Assembly (NCBI GenBank): GCA_029268515.1
Contig: JAQWNP010000006.1
Location: forward strand, 587,333-651,332
Direction of reading: 5' to 3'
Source of the DNA: Phycisphaerales bacterium
GTDB lineage: Bacteria > Planctomycetota > Phycisphaerae > Phycisphaerales > SM1A02
DNA: 64,000 bases
Numbering within the stretch: position 1 is the stretch's first letter; each line of letters starts with the position of its first letter. Under the pieces are notes generated by a model. That model worked only from the letters and a program-made list of their open reading frames with translations, was not told the origin of the DNA and did not search any database. Positions 34,341-44,055 of the stretch are shown here, one piece after another. The translations under genes and the position numbers were made by a program.

Positions 34341-34664
34341 ATGCCTTTGCCTTTTATGATCTGGGTGATCGGGGGTGTTTTGTTGGGGTTGTTTACCGCT
34401 GTGGCGGTGGTGCGAGCCTTTCGCCGAAGCCATCAACACATTGTGTGTCAAGCGTGTAGCCATCTGCTCAGTGGTTTGTCGCCAGAGGTCAAGCAATGTC
34501 CCGAGTGTGGAGCGCTCTTTACTCAATATCCCAAGGTCATGCCCGGACAGCGATATATCGATCGGCATTGGGCGAGAATTGCTGTGGTCGCGCTGGTGAT
34601 TGAGGTGGTTTGCTTCTTAATTCCCGGATCAGTCTTACTGATCTATTACGTTTTGTCGCCGTAG
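34341..34664 (+). CDS. Membrane protein with zinc ribbon
   Basis: 107 aa from the ATG ten bases after the rdgB stop. A membrane helix at about 3-25 (MIWVIGGVLLGLFTAVAVV) is followed by a zinc-ribbon pattern, CQACSHLL and CPECGALF (two CxxC pairs). A second helix lies near the C-terminus (IAVVALVIEVVCFLIPGSV). The metal site should sit in the loop between helices. It overlaps the convergent metallophosphoesterase gene by 19 bases. Function unknown. Confidence 0.65.
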   Translation: MPLPFMIWVIGGVLLGLFTAVAVVRAFRRSHQHIVCQACSHLLSGLSPEVKQCPECGALFTQYPKVMPGQRYIDRHWARIAVVALVIEVVCFLIPGSVLLIYYVLSP

Positions 34665-35536
34665 TGTGGATCGAGATGATCGACGGCATTGCGCATGGTG
34701 ATCATGGCGATCTCAGCGGGGCAATTGACGCGCAATGGAAACCAAGCGCCGACGCCTACAGAGACATAAAGATGACTATGACCATGCCCGAAAATACCCG
34801 CAGAGTGACGATGTCCCAGCGCAAGATTGGTATTGGGTTTTTCTCGCAAGGCGACCTGTCCGCCGTGGGTGTGGCCAGATAACGTCAGTGGAATACCCAG
34901 CGTTGCCGCCTGTTTGAATCCTTTGGGATTGTGAGAGAGTAATAAATCAGTCGATTGGCCACAGGTCATCTCAACTTTTTGGGCACAGATCTTGGCGGTA
35001 CGCCCCCAGTCGACACCTGCCACCGTTAAGCGTCCGTCGCCTCGGTGAATCTCAACGGCTTCATCGCGTAACACAACGATGCCAGCATCGCGCGCCATTT
35101 GAGCAAGTCGATCAGCATCATGTAATTCATCATGATTTCCGAGTACAAGATAGGCGCCCATTGGTGCATTTGCATTCGCAAGAGCCTCAAGCAAAGGCGG
35201 GGCCATGTCGTTGTGAAGATCTACAACATCTCCTGTACAAGCAATAAGATCTGGACTCTGCGCCTTAAGCAGATCAACAATTTCAATAGCTCGCTCAACA
35301 GGCAAAAGATCACCAAGATGAAAGTCAGTGACATGGCCAATGCGAAGACCATCGAAGGCTGCCGGCCAAAGTGGCGAAGCAATTTCGACTTCTCTTACAG
35401 TCACGTCTTGGCTTAGATGACGCCGGATCATTCGGCCGCCGCTGAGCCGATTTGGACCAATGGTAAAGAGTAAATGCCGGATTTTAGCTCTCCGGTACTT
35501 CCCCTTTCGTTGACGTTCTTTTTTTGATTCCGACAT
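34646..35536 (-). CDS. Calcineurin-like metallophosphoesterase (YkuE/YaeI-like)
   Basis: 296 aa from the ATG at 35536. A TTG five codons earlier is an alternative. A basic N-terminal stretch may associate with membranes. The metallophosphoesterase motifs are in order: GHVTDFHLGD, CTGDVVD, LGNHDE, LLSHNP and LSGHTHGGQ. Members of this subfamily act on phospholipid-type substrates such as UDP-diacylglucosamine or act as phosphodiesterases. The particular substrate is not known. Confidence 0.88.
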   Translation of the reverse strand: MSESKKERQRKGKYRRAKIRHLLFTIGPNRLSGGRMIRRHLSQDVTVREVEIASPLWPAAFDGLRIGHVTDFHLGDLLPVERAIEIVDLLKAQSPDLIACTGDVVDLHNDMAPPLLEALANANAPMGAYLVLGNHDELHDADRLAQMARDAGIVVLRDEAVEIHRGDGRLTVAGVDWGRTAKICAQKVEMTCGQSTDLLLSHNPKGFKQAATLGIPLTLSGHTHGGQVALREKPNTNLALGHRHSAGIFGHGHSHLYVSVGVGAWFPLRVNCPAEIAMITMRNAVDHLDPHYGDKT

Positions 35537-35610
35537 AATTAGAAATCTCAAGGCTCGATCATACCTCGCAGCGTAGCGAAGGACTTCTTTATGAAAACGC
35601 GTTGCTGTTC

Positions 35611-36498
35611 CTAAAAGTCAACCTTGATACCAAGGAAGAGGCCTGCCAAATGGCCTTTGAACTGAAAATCTTCTTGATAGGAATCTTCCGCGAAATAGCG
35701 GTAACCAAGGGACACGGCCACTTGTTCTGTGAGATAAAGGTTGAGATTCGCCCGCACCTGTGCGACGGCACCAAGCTCCGAGCCGAAGGTGGCTCCAGCA
35801 CCACATTCAGCAGTCAGCTCAATCATCTTCAGGAAAGGCGTGTTCTCTGGAAGTTCGATCGACAGTTTGCCGCGCAGACCGATGTAGGCCGCGGCCCATT
35901 GGCCATAGCCAGTGTCGCTCTTGCCACCATTTCTGGATAGATTCTGCTCCACGTCAATCCAGCGCACGCCTATGAGCGGGCTGATCGTGAAGTCAACGTT
36001 TTCTGATCCAAGGGGGTGATTGGGCTCTTTTGAATATTGAATGGGATGCCAGAGCTTATAAGCCACATCGACAGCAACAGAAGACCATCGCAGCGATGAA
36101 GAGAACTTGTCGCCGCTCTTAAGTTTGACATCACCATATTTGAATGTTCGGCCGGCGGTACCTGATCCAGAAGTCGAAAAACGAAACCCTTCGATACCAA
36201 ACGTCCAATCATTGACGTGCAAATGAAAGATCCCTTGGAACGTTGGCTCAAGATCTCGATAATTCAATTGTGTAATGAAGTCGATTTCTGTGCCACTACC
36301 CCCACCACTGGTTTCGAGAGAAGCGTTGCCGCCTAAGCGCGGCACCCATGCCCCCGCAATCAAGGTTCCAGAGATCTGGACCCGCTCTTGAGCCGCGAGC
36401 ACATCATGATCACTGGGCGTACTTTGGGCGGCTACAGGCAATGCAAACAAGCCAAAAATCCAGATCATCTTGAAAATCGTTTGTGCTTCGTTCTTCAT
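35611..36498 (-). CDS. Outer-membrane beta-barrel-type protein
   Basis: 295 aa from the ATG at 36498, which has GGAAGG upstream and gives a clean signal peptide (FKMIWIFGLFALPVAAQS). The frame extends 30 codons further without support. The mature part alternates hydrophobic and polar residues with many Gly and aromatic residues, for example DWTFGIEGFRFSTSGSG and VAVSLGYRYFAEDS. It ends in IKVDF; a terminal Phe is typical for BAM-inserted barrels. No family is recognised. It is probably a small porin-like or structural barrel. Confidence 0.75.
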   Translation of the reverse strand: MKNEAQTIFKMIWIFGLFALPVAAQSTPSDHDVLAAQERVQISGTLIAGAWVPRLGGNASLETSGGGSGTEIDFITQLNYRDLEPTFQGIFHLHVNDWTFGIEGFRFSTSGSGTAGRTFKYGDVKLKSGDKFSSSLRWSSVAVDVAYKLWHPIQYSKEPNHPLGSENVDFTISPLIGVRWIDVEQNLSRNGGKSDTGYGQWAAAYIGLRGKLSIELPENTPFLKMIELTAECGAGATFGSELGAVAQVRANLNLYLTEQVAVSLGYRYFAEDSYQEDFQFKGHLAGLFLGIKVDF

Positions 36499-36663
36499 TT
36501 CTTGGTCCTTCCTTCCAATCCGCCCCAGAAGCCTAAAATGAGCCTCTATCCAAATCATGATCGCGCAGCGTACCATTGACGTGACCATTTGTCTGAACAG
36601 TGGACCTTGAAAGAGCCATTGACCGGCGCTTGATCGCCGGAAGCGATATGAGGCGACACCATT

Positions 36664-37113
36664 ATGGCCACAGAGCAGTCGGGCAATATCCGCCTTTCAC
36701 CGCGCGCAAGCGTAGCGAGAACGGCTATTCGTTTCGTCACTTCACGCTCAAGTGGGCCGGGCGGCCAAAATGTAAACAAAGTGAGTTCAAGGGTGCAGAT
36801 GTTTGTGCCAATCAACGCCATTGTTGGTCTCGATGAAAAAGCGAGGGAGCGATTGCGAAAGCTCGCGGGGAAAAAGTTGACCAGTGAAGAAGAGTTGTTG
36901 TTGGTCTCTGAAACATCCAGGTCACAGCAGACAAACAAGGAGGCTTGTTTTGAGCGACTTGCAGAGATGGTGCTCAAGGCGGAGGTTGCACCAAAGAAGC
37001 GAAGGCCAACCAAGCCAACCAGGGGTTCCATAGAGCGGCGACTGCAATCGAAACAGAAACAAAGCGATCGAAAAAACGATCGGCGTTCAAATCGTAACCC
37101 ACACGATGATTAG
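36664..37113 (+). CDS. arfB: Alternative ribosome-rescue factor, RF-1 family peptidyl-tRNA hydrolase
   Basis: 149 aa. The GGQ motif lies in SSGPGGQNVNKVSSRV (GGQ at 33-35), and a basic C-terminal tail (KKRRPTKPTRG, RRLQSKQKQSDRKNDRR) should enter the empty mRNA channel. Length and tail fit ArfB (YaeJ), which releases peptides from stalled ribosomes without a stop codon. It lacks the codon-recognition domain of RF1/RF2. It is convergent with purM, 107 bases away. There is no clear terminator in the gap. Confidence 0.92.
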   Translation: MATEQSGNIRLSPRASVARTAIRFVTSRSSGPGGQNVNKVSSRVQMFVPINAIVGLDEKARERLRKLAGKKLTSEEELLLVSETSRSQQTNKEACFERLAEMVLKAEVAPKKRRPTKPTRGSIERRLQSKQKQSDRKNDRRSNRNPHDD

Positions 37114-37220
37114 ATTGAATGCGGAGCTGTTGATGTCGCTCCAAACTTCCCATTTGAGAGCGCAAGTATCTTGGCTGAAGGGTGCTTTATTTAAGTCTTG
37201 ATGTTCTTTGGCGCTGATAC

Positions 37221-38327
37221 CTAAACGAGTTGGACCTGGCCCGTGCCACTGACGATCTCGCCAATAACGGTTGGTTTCTCGCCGTATCGCTGAAGTTGAT
37301 TGACCACGGATGTTGCAAACGAAGGTCGGACAACCAACACATACCCAATGCCCATATTAAATACGTGATACATCTCATCTCGATCAACATTGCCGGCCTC
37401 TTCAAGCAGGTCAAATAAGGGTGGAACGGTCCAAGTTGAAGTATCAATCTTGGCGTCAATGTTCGGAGAGAGAATGCGGTTCACATTACCAGGCAGGCCA
37501 CCGCCAGTAATGTGTGCCATGCCACTGATCACACGCTTGACCCGGTAGCGGTTCAGAAGACGAACAATTGGTCGGACATAGATCCGTGTTGGTTTCAGTA
37601 TGGCTTGGCCAAGAGTTCCTGTGTCACCGCTAGCTGCGAGAGCTTCGGGCTTACTACTCAGATCGAGTTGCGCGTGCTTAATGATCTGTCGTACCAGCGT
37701 GTAACCATTTGAATGAATGCCATCACTTGAAAGTCCGATGATGACATCACCCTTTTGCACCCGCATCGGATCAACAGCTCGAGAGAGTTCGACGACACCG
37801 ACACAGAAGCCGGCCATGTCGAAATCACCTTTTTGGTAGATGTCAGGCATCTCAGCGCACTCACCGCCAAGCAGCGCACAATCACTAATTTCACATCCAT
37901 GCCCGATGCCCTTAATCAACTCTGCAGTGAGTTCCGGGTCAGTTTTATTGAGTCCCAAATAGTCCAGAAAGAAAAGTGGCTCTGCGCCTTGCACGATGAG
38001 ATCGTTGACGTTCATGGCAACACAGTCGATGCCAATGGTCTTATAGGATTTGAGCTCAGCGGCCAATTTGACCTTCGTCCCGACGCCATCAGTGCAGGCA
38101 ACCAAGACGGGCTCTTTGTAGTTGCGCTTGAACAGTCGCTCGTCATAATCAAGACGGAATAATCCGGCAAATCCACCGTGCTGAGAGATCACCCGTGGCC
38201 CATGTGTGCGTCTGAGTGTTGACTTAATCAGGTCGACAACCTTGTCGCCAGCAGCGATATCAACCCCGGCTTGGGCATAAGTCAGGCCCTGAGGCTTTTT
38301 TTGGTCCTTCGCATCGGTAGTGGACAT
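37221..38327 (-). CDS. purM: Phosphoribosylformylglycinamidine cyclo-ligase (AIR synthetase)
   Basis: 368 aa from the ATG at 38327. An ATG 25 codons upstream is possible but its extension looks non-coding. LTYAQAGVDIAAGDKVVDLI is the classic start. ACTDGVGTKVKLA, VNDLIVQGAEPLFFLDYL, LGGECAEMPDIY and GLSSDGIHSNGYTLVR are the ATP- and substrate-binding motifs, and HITGGGLPGNVNRIL is in the C-terminal half. It makes aminoimidazole ribotide, step 5 of purine synthesis. Divergent from sucD with a 129-base gap. Confidence 0.96.
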   Translation of the reverse strand: MSTTDAKDQKKPQGLTYAQAGVDIAAGDKVVDLIKSTLRRTHGPRVISQHGGFAGLFRLDYDERLFKRNYKEPVLVACTDGVGTKVKLAAELKSYKTIGIDCVAMNVNDLIVQGAEPLFFLDYLGLNKTDPELTAELIKGIGHGCEISDCALLGGECAEMPDIYQKGDFDMAGFCVGVVELSRAVDPMRVQKGDVIIGLSSDGIHSNGYTLVRQIIKHAQLDLSSKPEALAASGDTGTLGQAILKPTRIYVRPIVRLLNRYRVKRVISGMAHITGGGLPGNVNRILSPNIDAKIDTSTWTVPPLFDLLEEAGNVDRDEMYHVFNMGIGYVLVVRPSFATSVVNQLQRYGEKPTVIGEIVSGTGQVQLV

Positions 38328-38456
38328 CGTTGTATTGTATCGCCGCTTGGCCGCGCGATCTGCCCGGCCCAAGATTGGCAGCTCCAGGGGGGCCAGATAC
38401 ATCGATCAATCCACGCTATCCTATGCGTCTGACTTCTAACACGGGGACTCAAGAAT

Positions 38457-39419
38457 ATGTCAATCCTGGTTAACGGTTCAACAAAAGTCATTTGTCAGGG
38501 AATCACCGGTGCTTTTGGTGCTTTCCATACCAAGGGTTGCCTGGAATATGGCACCCAGATGGTTGGTGGTGTGACACCTGGCAAGGGCGGTACCTCAGAT
38601 CCCAATGGCCTGCCGATCTTCGACACGGTTCGTGATGCGGTCGAGGCAACTGGTGCGTCAGCAACAATGATCTTTGTGCCCCCACCATTTGCAGCCGATG
38701 CCATCCTTGAAGCTGCGGATGCGGGCATCAGTGTCATCTGTGCCATCACCGAGGGTATTCCCACACAAGACATGATTCGGGTTCATGGCATGTTGCCAGG
38801 TTATCCTGGCAGCGTTCTCATTGGGCCCAACTGCCCGGGTGTGATTACGCCTGGCATCCGTCAATCTGGTGAGGGCTCTTCAGCAACATTCTCAGGTGGG
38901 TGCAAAATCGGCATCATGCCTGGTTATATCAATCTCAACAAAGCTGATGCGAGCACAGGCAAAGCAGTCGGCATCATCAGCCGCTCTGGAACATTGACCT
39001 ATGAGGCAGTTTGGCAAACCTCGGTTTTGGGTATTGGCCAGACCACTTGTGTGGGGATCGGTGGTGATCCGGTCAAAGGCCTGAACTTCATCGACCTCCT
39101 GTCTATGTTTGAGGAGGATCCAGACACCGATGGCGTGGTCATGATTGGCGAGATTGGTGGTACAGATGAGGTTGATGCTGGCCGTTGGGTTCATGAGCAC
39201 ATGTCAAAGCCAGTCGCCGCCTTTATTGCTGGTCGTACGGCCCCTAAGGGCAAGCGAATGGGGCATGCAGGTGCGATCATTGGTGGTGCTGATGACACCG
39301 CCCAAGCAAAGATGGAGGCGCTTGCTGGTTTTGGCGTCCATGTCAGTGAATCGCCGGCGGAGATGGGTAGCAGGATCGCCCAAGCGATGGGTCTTGAGAT
39401 TGCTTCAGCGAGTGCGTGA
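38457..39419 (+). CDS. sucD: Succinyl-CoA synthetase alpha subunit
   Basis: 320 aa, a little longer than usual (about 290). The CoA-binding Rossmann domain starts [15 protein letters not shown], and [10 protein letters not shown] follows. The phosphorylated His is His270 in [12 protein letters not shown]. The extra length is two short insertions around the middle, near residues 135-150 and 160-170 ([20 protein letters not shown]). The partner sucC (beta subunit) is not adjacent, which is unusual since the two are normally side by side. A lipoprotein gene overlaps its stop by one base as TGATG. Confidence 0.93.
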   Translation: MSILVNGSTKVICQGITGAFGAFHTKGCLEYGTQMVGGVTPGKGGTSDPNGLPIFDTVRDAVEATGASATMIFVPPPFAADAILEAADAGISVICAITEGIPTQDMIRVHGMLPGYPGSVLIGPNCPGVITPGIRQSGEGSSATFSGGCKIGIMPGYINLNKADASTGKAVGIISRSGTLTYEAVWQTSVLGIGQTTCVGIGGDPVKGLNFIDLLSMFEEDPDTDGVVMIGEIGGTDEVDAGRWVHEHMSKPVAAFIAGRTAPKGKRMGHAGAIIGGADDTAQAKMEALAGFGVHVSESPAEMGSRIAQAMGLEIASASA

Positions 39420-39817
39420 TGAGACAGATCACACTGATCGCCAGCGTCTTGTTACTAGCGGCGGCGATTGGATGTAGCCAAAAAGCAGATCTGAGCGCTT
39501 ACCACGGTCCACCATTTACAGTCGATGCAGACACCAACCGTGTGATGTTAGAGACCGTTGTGCACTCAGGTGGTTACACGCTGGAGTTCGATCATGCTCA
39601 AATTGATGATGGGCAACTGAATGTGTATCTGACGCTTGATGCTCCGACCATGGATGATCTGGTGATGGAAGCGCCACAGACGTTAACCAAGAGCTTTGCA
39701 AACCGCGCTCGCGGTGCGCGTGAGGTGTGTCTATGGGTTCGTATCACTTCACCCCAAAAGACAGTGGCACAATCGCCATATCGGCTTGCAACACAAGCAA
39801 GAGTCAATTCAAACTAA
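39419..39817 (+). CDS. Small lipoprotein, unknown function
   Basis: 132 aa from the ATG at 39419, which shares a base with the sucD stop (TGATG). The signal RQITLIASVLLLAAAIGC ends in a lipobox with Cys19. The mature part has about five predicted strands (VVHSGGYTLEFDHAQIDDG, LNVYLTLDAPT) and looks like a small beta sandwich. No family recognised. Coupling to sucD is probably a matter of layout, as their compartments differ. Confidence 0.7.
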   Translation: MRQITLIASVLLLAAAIGCSQKADLSAYHGPPFTVDADTNRVMLETVVHSGGYTLEFDHAQIDDGQLNVYLTLDAPTMDDLVMEAPQTLTKSFANRARGAREVCLWVRITSPQKTVAQSPYRLATQARVNSN

Positions 39818-39824
39818 AGAGTTG

Positions 39825-41072
39825 CTAATCGCCGACGCCGCGCAATCCACCTGGTTGGGCGAGCAGCATAAAGGGGATGGACTTCTCTGTTTCTGCGCCG
39901 CTCTTGTCATCTCTAATACGGATCTTCAGTTGGTATTTGCCAACACTGAGTGGTTCTGGCAAAGAGAGTAGCTGCACAGTAAAGAAGTCGTTGCGTTGTT
40001 GGCGAGATCGATCAATAGCGGTCCGCCAGTCTTCTTGCCACACTGGAATACCGTCACGTTCACTGTAGATTGTGAGTTGCTGGCTTGTCACGGTGACCCA
40101 TTCGTTCTTCTCGTTGAGTTCACTGGCAAACTCATTGATTTCGATATAAAGCACAGCCTGTTGTGATCGATGTGCAACCAACTGAGATAGGTCAAGCTCG
40201 TCGTAATCACCAAACCCTCGCACCCGAGTGCATAAAACAGCTGTTTTTATAGCGAGATCGGGCTGCTCTGAGAGTGCTTGTTGCAGATTAGCCATGGTCG
40301 TTCGGACGGCACGGGTGGCATCCTGTGATCCATCAAGCGATTGGCCTAGCTCAATAAAATGCTCTTGCATTGTCTTGAGTAAAGCCTGTTCACTCTCAGT
40401 CAGATCTGGCATTGCATCGGGGGAGATCTGCCGCGTTGGATCTACCATCGTCATGGCCGCGAGTAACATCAGTTCTCGTACGGGCATATCACTACGTGTA
40501 CTTTGGTGATAAAGCTCGCGAGAAAACTCAATCATGATCCGTTGCATGTGAGCATCGAGATCTTCGATCTTTATTGGCAAGGGCTCAGCAGTGGCATTTG
40601 GTTGAATGTCTGTCAACGCTTCTGTTGGCCTGATCGTTGTTTCTTCAGTTTGATTTGCAGTGCCCTGCTTCGGCATCGCTGCGAGCGGGCTTGTTTTAGT
40701 TATCTCATCGACTGGAGTTGGATCTTGCTTTGTGGGCTCATTGAACAAGACGCGAGATGGTGTTTTTGATGCAGTCGCTTCTGGTTTCGTTGGTGAGCTT
40801 TGTGCCAGGAAGCTTGCAATGTCACGTTGACTCTGCTCGGCGAGCGAAATTGCCTGCGGAGAAACATTGGTATCACTGGTTGTTTGGTGGGGCTCGAAAT
40901 CGAACACTCCACTCTGACGCGGTGTTGCGTTCTCTGTGGTGCCGAAGTCAAATAATCCCTTGGACTGACAGCCCATCATCATGAAGGTGATAGCGATCAG
41001 TGGCATGGTCCACTTGGGGAATATGTTCGATGCGTTACTTTCAGAGCAGCGTTGGCGTTTGGCCACATGCAT
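39825..41072 (-). CDS. Lipoprotein with Gln/Thr-rich linker and beta C-terminal domain
   Basis: 415 aa from the ATG at 41072, which has AGGAGG on the minus strand at 41082-41087 (9-base spacing). The signal is long and ends PLIAITFMMMGC with Cys35. About 130 residues of Thr/Pro/Gln-rich linker follow, then a helical region (IEDLDAHMQRIMIEFSREL), then a beta-rich C-terminus (QQAVLYIEINEFASEL, VGKYQLKIRIRDDKSG). No family recognised. Convergent with the preceding gene, 7 bases apart. Confidence 0.7.
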   Translation of the reverse strand: MHVAKRQRCSESNASNIFPKWTMPLIAITFMMMGCQSKGLFDFGTTENATPRQSGVFDFEPHQTTSDTNVSPQAISLAEQSQRDIASFLAQSSPTKPEATASKTPSRVLFNEPTKQDPTPVDEITKTSPLAAMPKQGTANQTEETTIRPTEALTDIQPNATAEPLPIKIEDLDAHMQRIMIEFSRELYHQSTRSDMPVRELMLLAAMTMVDPTRQISPDAMPDLTESEQALLKTMQEHFIELGQSLDGSQDATRAVRTTMANLQQALSEQPDLAIKTAVLCTRVRGFGDYDELDLSQLVAHRSQQAVLYIEINEFASELNEKNEWVTVTSQQLTIYSERDGIPVWQEDWRTAIDRSRQQRNDFFTVQLLSLPEPLSVGKYQLKIRIRDDKSGAETEKSIPFMLLAQPGGLRGVGD

Positions 41073-41141
41073 TGTGTGTGGCCTCCTGCCACTGTAAAGG
41101 CTCATCCTTGAGCCCAGAGAAAATCAGATCCCCCAAGGGAA

Positions 41142-42167
41142 TCAGTTGGGGACTCTTAGAGTATCGGTCATTTGCAGCACAAGAGTTTCAAGAGTTCGAG
41201 CAGGATTGGCCTGACCAGTCTTCGCAAGTCGATCTGCTTGCATGATCTGGCCCAACAAATCAGCTGCTCGCCAGGGTGATATCCGTCCCGCAGCATCGAG
41301 GATAGCCTGCCGACCAGCACCAAAAATCTGTAACTGTTTGGCCGCCGCACCACTGGGTAAACCACTTCTTCGCATATGGGACGCCCCATGCAGTTTTCGG
41401 GCCAGATCACCCAGGGCCCAGAAAACCAGTTGCTCTGGAACACGTGAGACAGCGAGAAGCTCTCGGAGTTTTGAGATCGCCATGTCCGGACGGCCGGTCG
41501 CGACAGCAGCCTGAATTTCCCAAACCTGCTCCTCACGGCTGATGACCACCATCTCTGCAACCAGTATCTTGTCGATCGTGCCATTTTGACCGGTGGCCAA
41601 GGTCGCCAGCTTCTCTAACTCGCAGTCAAGCCGTGCCAGATCCGTGCCGACACGCATGACAAGCAAAGCAGCGGCATCATTTTGAAGTTCCGCTTCATGA
41701 GCGGAAGCGCATCTTTTGATGCACCACTGAGTTGCAACAGCTTCCGTGGGGGCTGTGAGTTTGATGACTGTGCCACATTTGGCAATGAGCTTATCGATCT
41801 TGCTTGCACGCCAGGTCTCGGCTCTCATCAGGAATGTCGCACTCTCAACAGGTTCGCTGACATAGCGCTCTAGTGCCCTGCGAAAGCTCTCGTCGCGGGC
41901 GAGGAAGACATCAGCACTGTCGAGCATGACAAGCTTGTGCGTGCTCATCAGACCAAATGTGCGTAGCTCGTCAAGCAAGTCCGCCAGAGCAACCGAATTT
42001 CCATCAAAGCGAAAGCGGTCCAGTCCACCATGAGCTTTTTCCAGAGACTGAGCCAGTTGTTGGGTGTGATGGCCAAGAAGGAATGACTCCTTTCCATGCA
42101 GTACCACGACACGATGGGAGGCGTCTGGAACAGATTGAGAAGCAGCTTTGGCCATGTCAGAGACCAT
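41142..42167 (-). CDS. holA: DNA polymerase III delta subunit
   Basis: 341 aa, normal for HolA. The AAA+-like N-terminal domain starts VVVLHGKESFLLGHHTQQLA. FRFDGNSVALADLLDELRTF and KLVMLDSADVFLARD follow. Mid-domain helices include LKLTAPTEAV-like and LVMRVGTDLARLDCELEKLA, and the C-terminal collar ends LETLVLQMTDTLR. Delta opens the beta clamp during clamp loading. It lacks a P-loop, as expected. With dnaE and dnaN it is the third replisome gene here. The ATG four codons later is an alternative start. Confidence 0.9.
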   Translation of the reverse strand: MVSDMAKAASQSVPDASHRVVVLHGKESFLLGHHTQQLAQSLEKAHGGLDRFRFDGNSVALADLLDELRTFGLMSTHKLVMLDSADVFLARDESFRRALERYVSEPVESATFLMRAETWRASKIDKLIAKCGTVIKLTAPTEAVATQWCIKRCASAHEAELQNDAAALLVMRVGTDLARLDCELEKLATLATGQNGTIDKILVAEMVVISREEQVWEIQAAVATGRPDMAISKLRELLAVSRVPEQLVFWALGDLARKLHGASHMRRSGLPSGAAAKQLQIFGAGRQAILDAAGRISPWRAADLLGQIMQADRLAKTGQANPARTLETLVLQMTDTLRVPN

Positions 42168-42330
42168 GATAGGAATACGACCGCCTTTTGGAGGTCCATC
42201 CTTGATTGGAAATAAAAAAACTCAGGTCGAGCAGGCATCTCTAGGCGACCAGCAAGAAGCCTGGGAGCAGGTCAATCAACAATGCTGGTGTTCTGATCTT
42301 GTTCCAACTTGCTTTAGGCCTGACAATGGG

Positions 42331-43980
42331 ATGGTGTTCTATTTACACGTCATTCAGGGTCCACAGCAAGGCCAGCGTTTTGATCTTCCAGATGATGAGC
42401 CACAGCTCATTGGTCGCTCCTCTGAGGCATTGACCATCCTCGACTCGAGCGTCAGTCGGCGCCATGCAGAATTAACGCCGGATGATGGCGAATGGTATTT
42501 GCGGGATCTGAATTCCTCCAATGGCACTTTTCTGAACAAGCAGCTTCTGGATTGCCGTATCAAGCTGACAGGCGGAGATCAGATTCAATGTGGTGACACG
42601 GTGCTCTTGTTTGCGTCTGGCCAGGCCAGCGCTGTGGATTATGGCATTGCCTTGTTGGATGACGATGCGCATACAGTTTCAATTGACGAGGCTGTGGAGG
42701 CGACTGATGAAAAGGTCATCATTGATCCCGCTTTAGAGGCTCGCCTCGCGCAGGAACATCTTCAGGTTCTTTTGGAAGTTACTTCCTTGACTGCTCAAGC
42801 AAGTTCGAAAGAAGAGCTTCTCAGGAGCATCGTCGATGTGATCTATGAACACTTTCGCCCAGATCGAGTCATTCTGCTCTTGACTCAGAGCGTTGATTTA
42901 GAGGTCATTGAGCAAGTTGTCTTTCGCCAGAGATCTGGCCAGGAGCTTTCACCAGGCAGTCCGATACCAATGAGTCGAACGATGGTCATGCATACGCTGG
43001 CGCGTCAAGCAGGCATGCTCTCGACCAACGCGATGGACGACAAGCGATTTTTAAGTGGAGACTCGATTGATAACTTGGCCATTCGATCAGCGATCTGTGT
43101 GCCAATCAGTCACAATCAAGATTGTTTTGGGGTCCTATCGATCGATTCCTCAGTGGCTGATTTTTCCTTTACGAAGCCTCAACTTCAGCTTATGAATGCG
43201 ATCGCCCAACAAACAGCACTTACATTGCTGGTGCAAGATCTCATCACAACGCGCAAGCAGACGGCGCGATTGGCGTCGATGGGACAGACGGTTGCGTCAG
43301 TCAGCCACTCGATCAAAAACATGCTTCAAGGGTTGCGTGGGGCTGCAAACGCAGTTGAACTGGCCTTGAAGCGAGAAGATGTTTCGATGGCTCTTGAAGC
43401 ATGGCCAATTCTGAACCGGAACCTGGATCGCATCTTTTCATTAACGCTGAATATGCTGGCGTTTTCAAAGTCACGACAGATGGAATTCGAGTGGATCCAA
43501 ATCAATGATCTTGTGCTTGAAGTCACCCAGCTGCTTGCATCACAGGCCAGCCGTAAGCGCGTCCATGTGGTGACCTATTGTGATCCTGAAATGCCGCCAA
43601 TCGGGATTGATTCAACGGCTATTCACCAGGTACTGGTGAATCTCATCAGCAATGCGATCGAGGCGGCGCCAGCCAAGACTGGGCAGGTAGAGGTCAGCAG
43701 TCAATATGACGCCGCCCTGGGCCAGGGCGTCATTGTGGTCTCAGATAATGGCCCTGGTGTGGACCCAAGCATTCAGGAGAAGATATTCACCCCCTTTGTA
43801 TCAACCAAGGGCCAACGTGGGACAGGACTGGGATTGGCCGTGACGAAGCAAATTGTTGATGAGCATGGGGGCAGTGTCTCGGTCACCTCCGAAGCAGGGA
43901 AAGGGGCAAAGTTCAAAATACAGCTTCCTTCTGAGAGTGGGCACCTCTCATCTGCCGATACCAGCCAACCGCATCACTGA
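42331..43980 (+). CDS. FHA-GAF sensor histidine kinase
   Basis: 549 aa from the ATG at 42331. The frame is open back to 42148, which would overlap divergent holA, and those 61 residues show no domain. FHA domain about 24-70 (QLIGRSSEALTILDSSVSRR, DLNSSNGTFLN), GAF about 155-300, dimerisation helix with His326 in SVSHSIKNML, and an ATPase domain with NLISNAIEAA, DNGPGVD and GTGLGLAVTKQI. FHA domains bind phospho-threonine, so it may take input from a Ser/Thr kinase; two such kinases lie 3-5 kb downstream. No response regulator is next to it, and no membrane helix is seen, so it is cytosolic. Confidence 0.88.
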   Translation: MVFYLHVIQGPQQGQRFDLPDDEPQLIGRSSEALTILDSSVSRRHAELTPDDGEWYLRDLNSSNGTFLNKQLLDCRIKLTGGDQIQCGDTVLLFASGQASAVDYGIALLDDDAHTVSIDEAVEATDEKVIIDPALEARLAQEHLQVLLEVTSLTAQASSKEELLRSIVDVIYEHFRPDRVILLLTQSVDLEVIEQVVFRQRSGQELSPGSPIPMSRTMVMHTLARQAGMLSTNAMDDKRFLSGDSIDNLAIRSAICVPISHNQDCFGVLSIDSSVADFSFTKPQLQLMNAIAQQTALTLLVQDLITTRKQTARLASMGQTVASVSHSIKNMLQGLRGAANAVELALKREDVSMALEAWPILNRNLDRIFSLTLNMLAFSKSRQMEFEWIQINDLVLEVTQLLASQASRKRVHVVTYCDPEMPPIGIDSTAIHQVLVNLISNAIEAAPAKTGQVEVSSQYDAALGQGVIVVSDNGPGVDPSIQEKIFTPFVSTKGQRGTGLGLAVTKQIVDEHGGSVSVTSEAGKGAKFKIQLPSESGHLSSADTSQPHH

Positions 43981-44055
43981 GCCTCTGTTTTGCGGTTGGG
44001 TTGCCGATCGGAAGTCGCGCCCTATGATGCCTCCATCCACAGAAAGCAAACTTCC

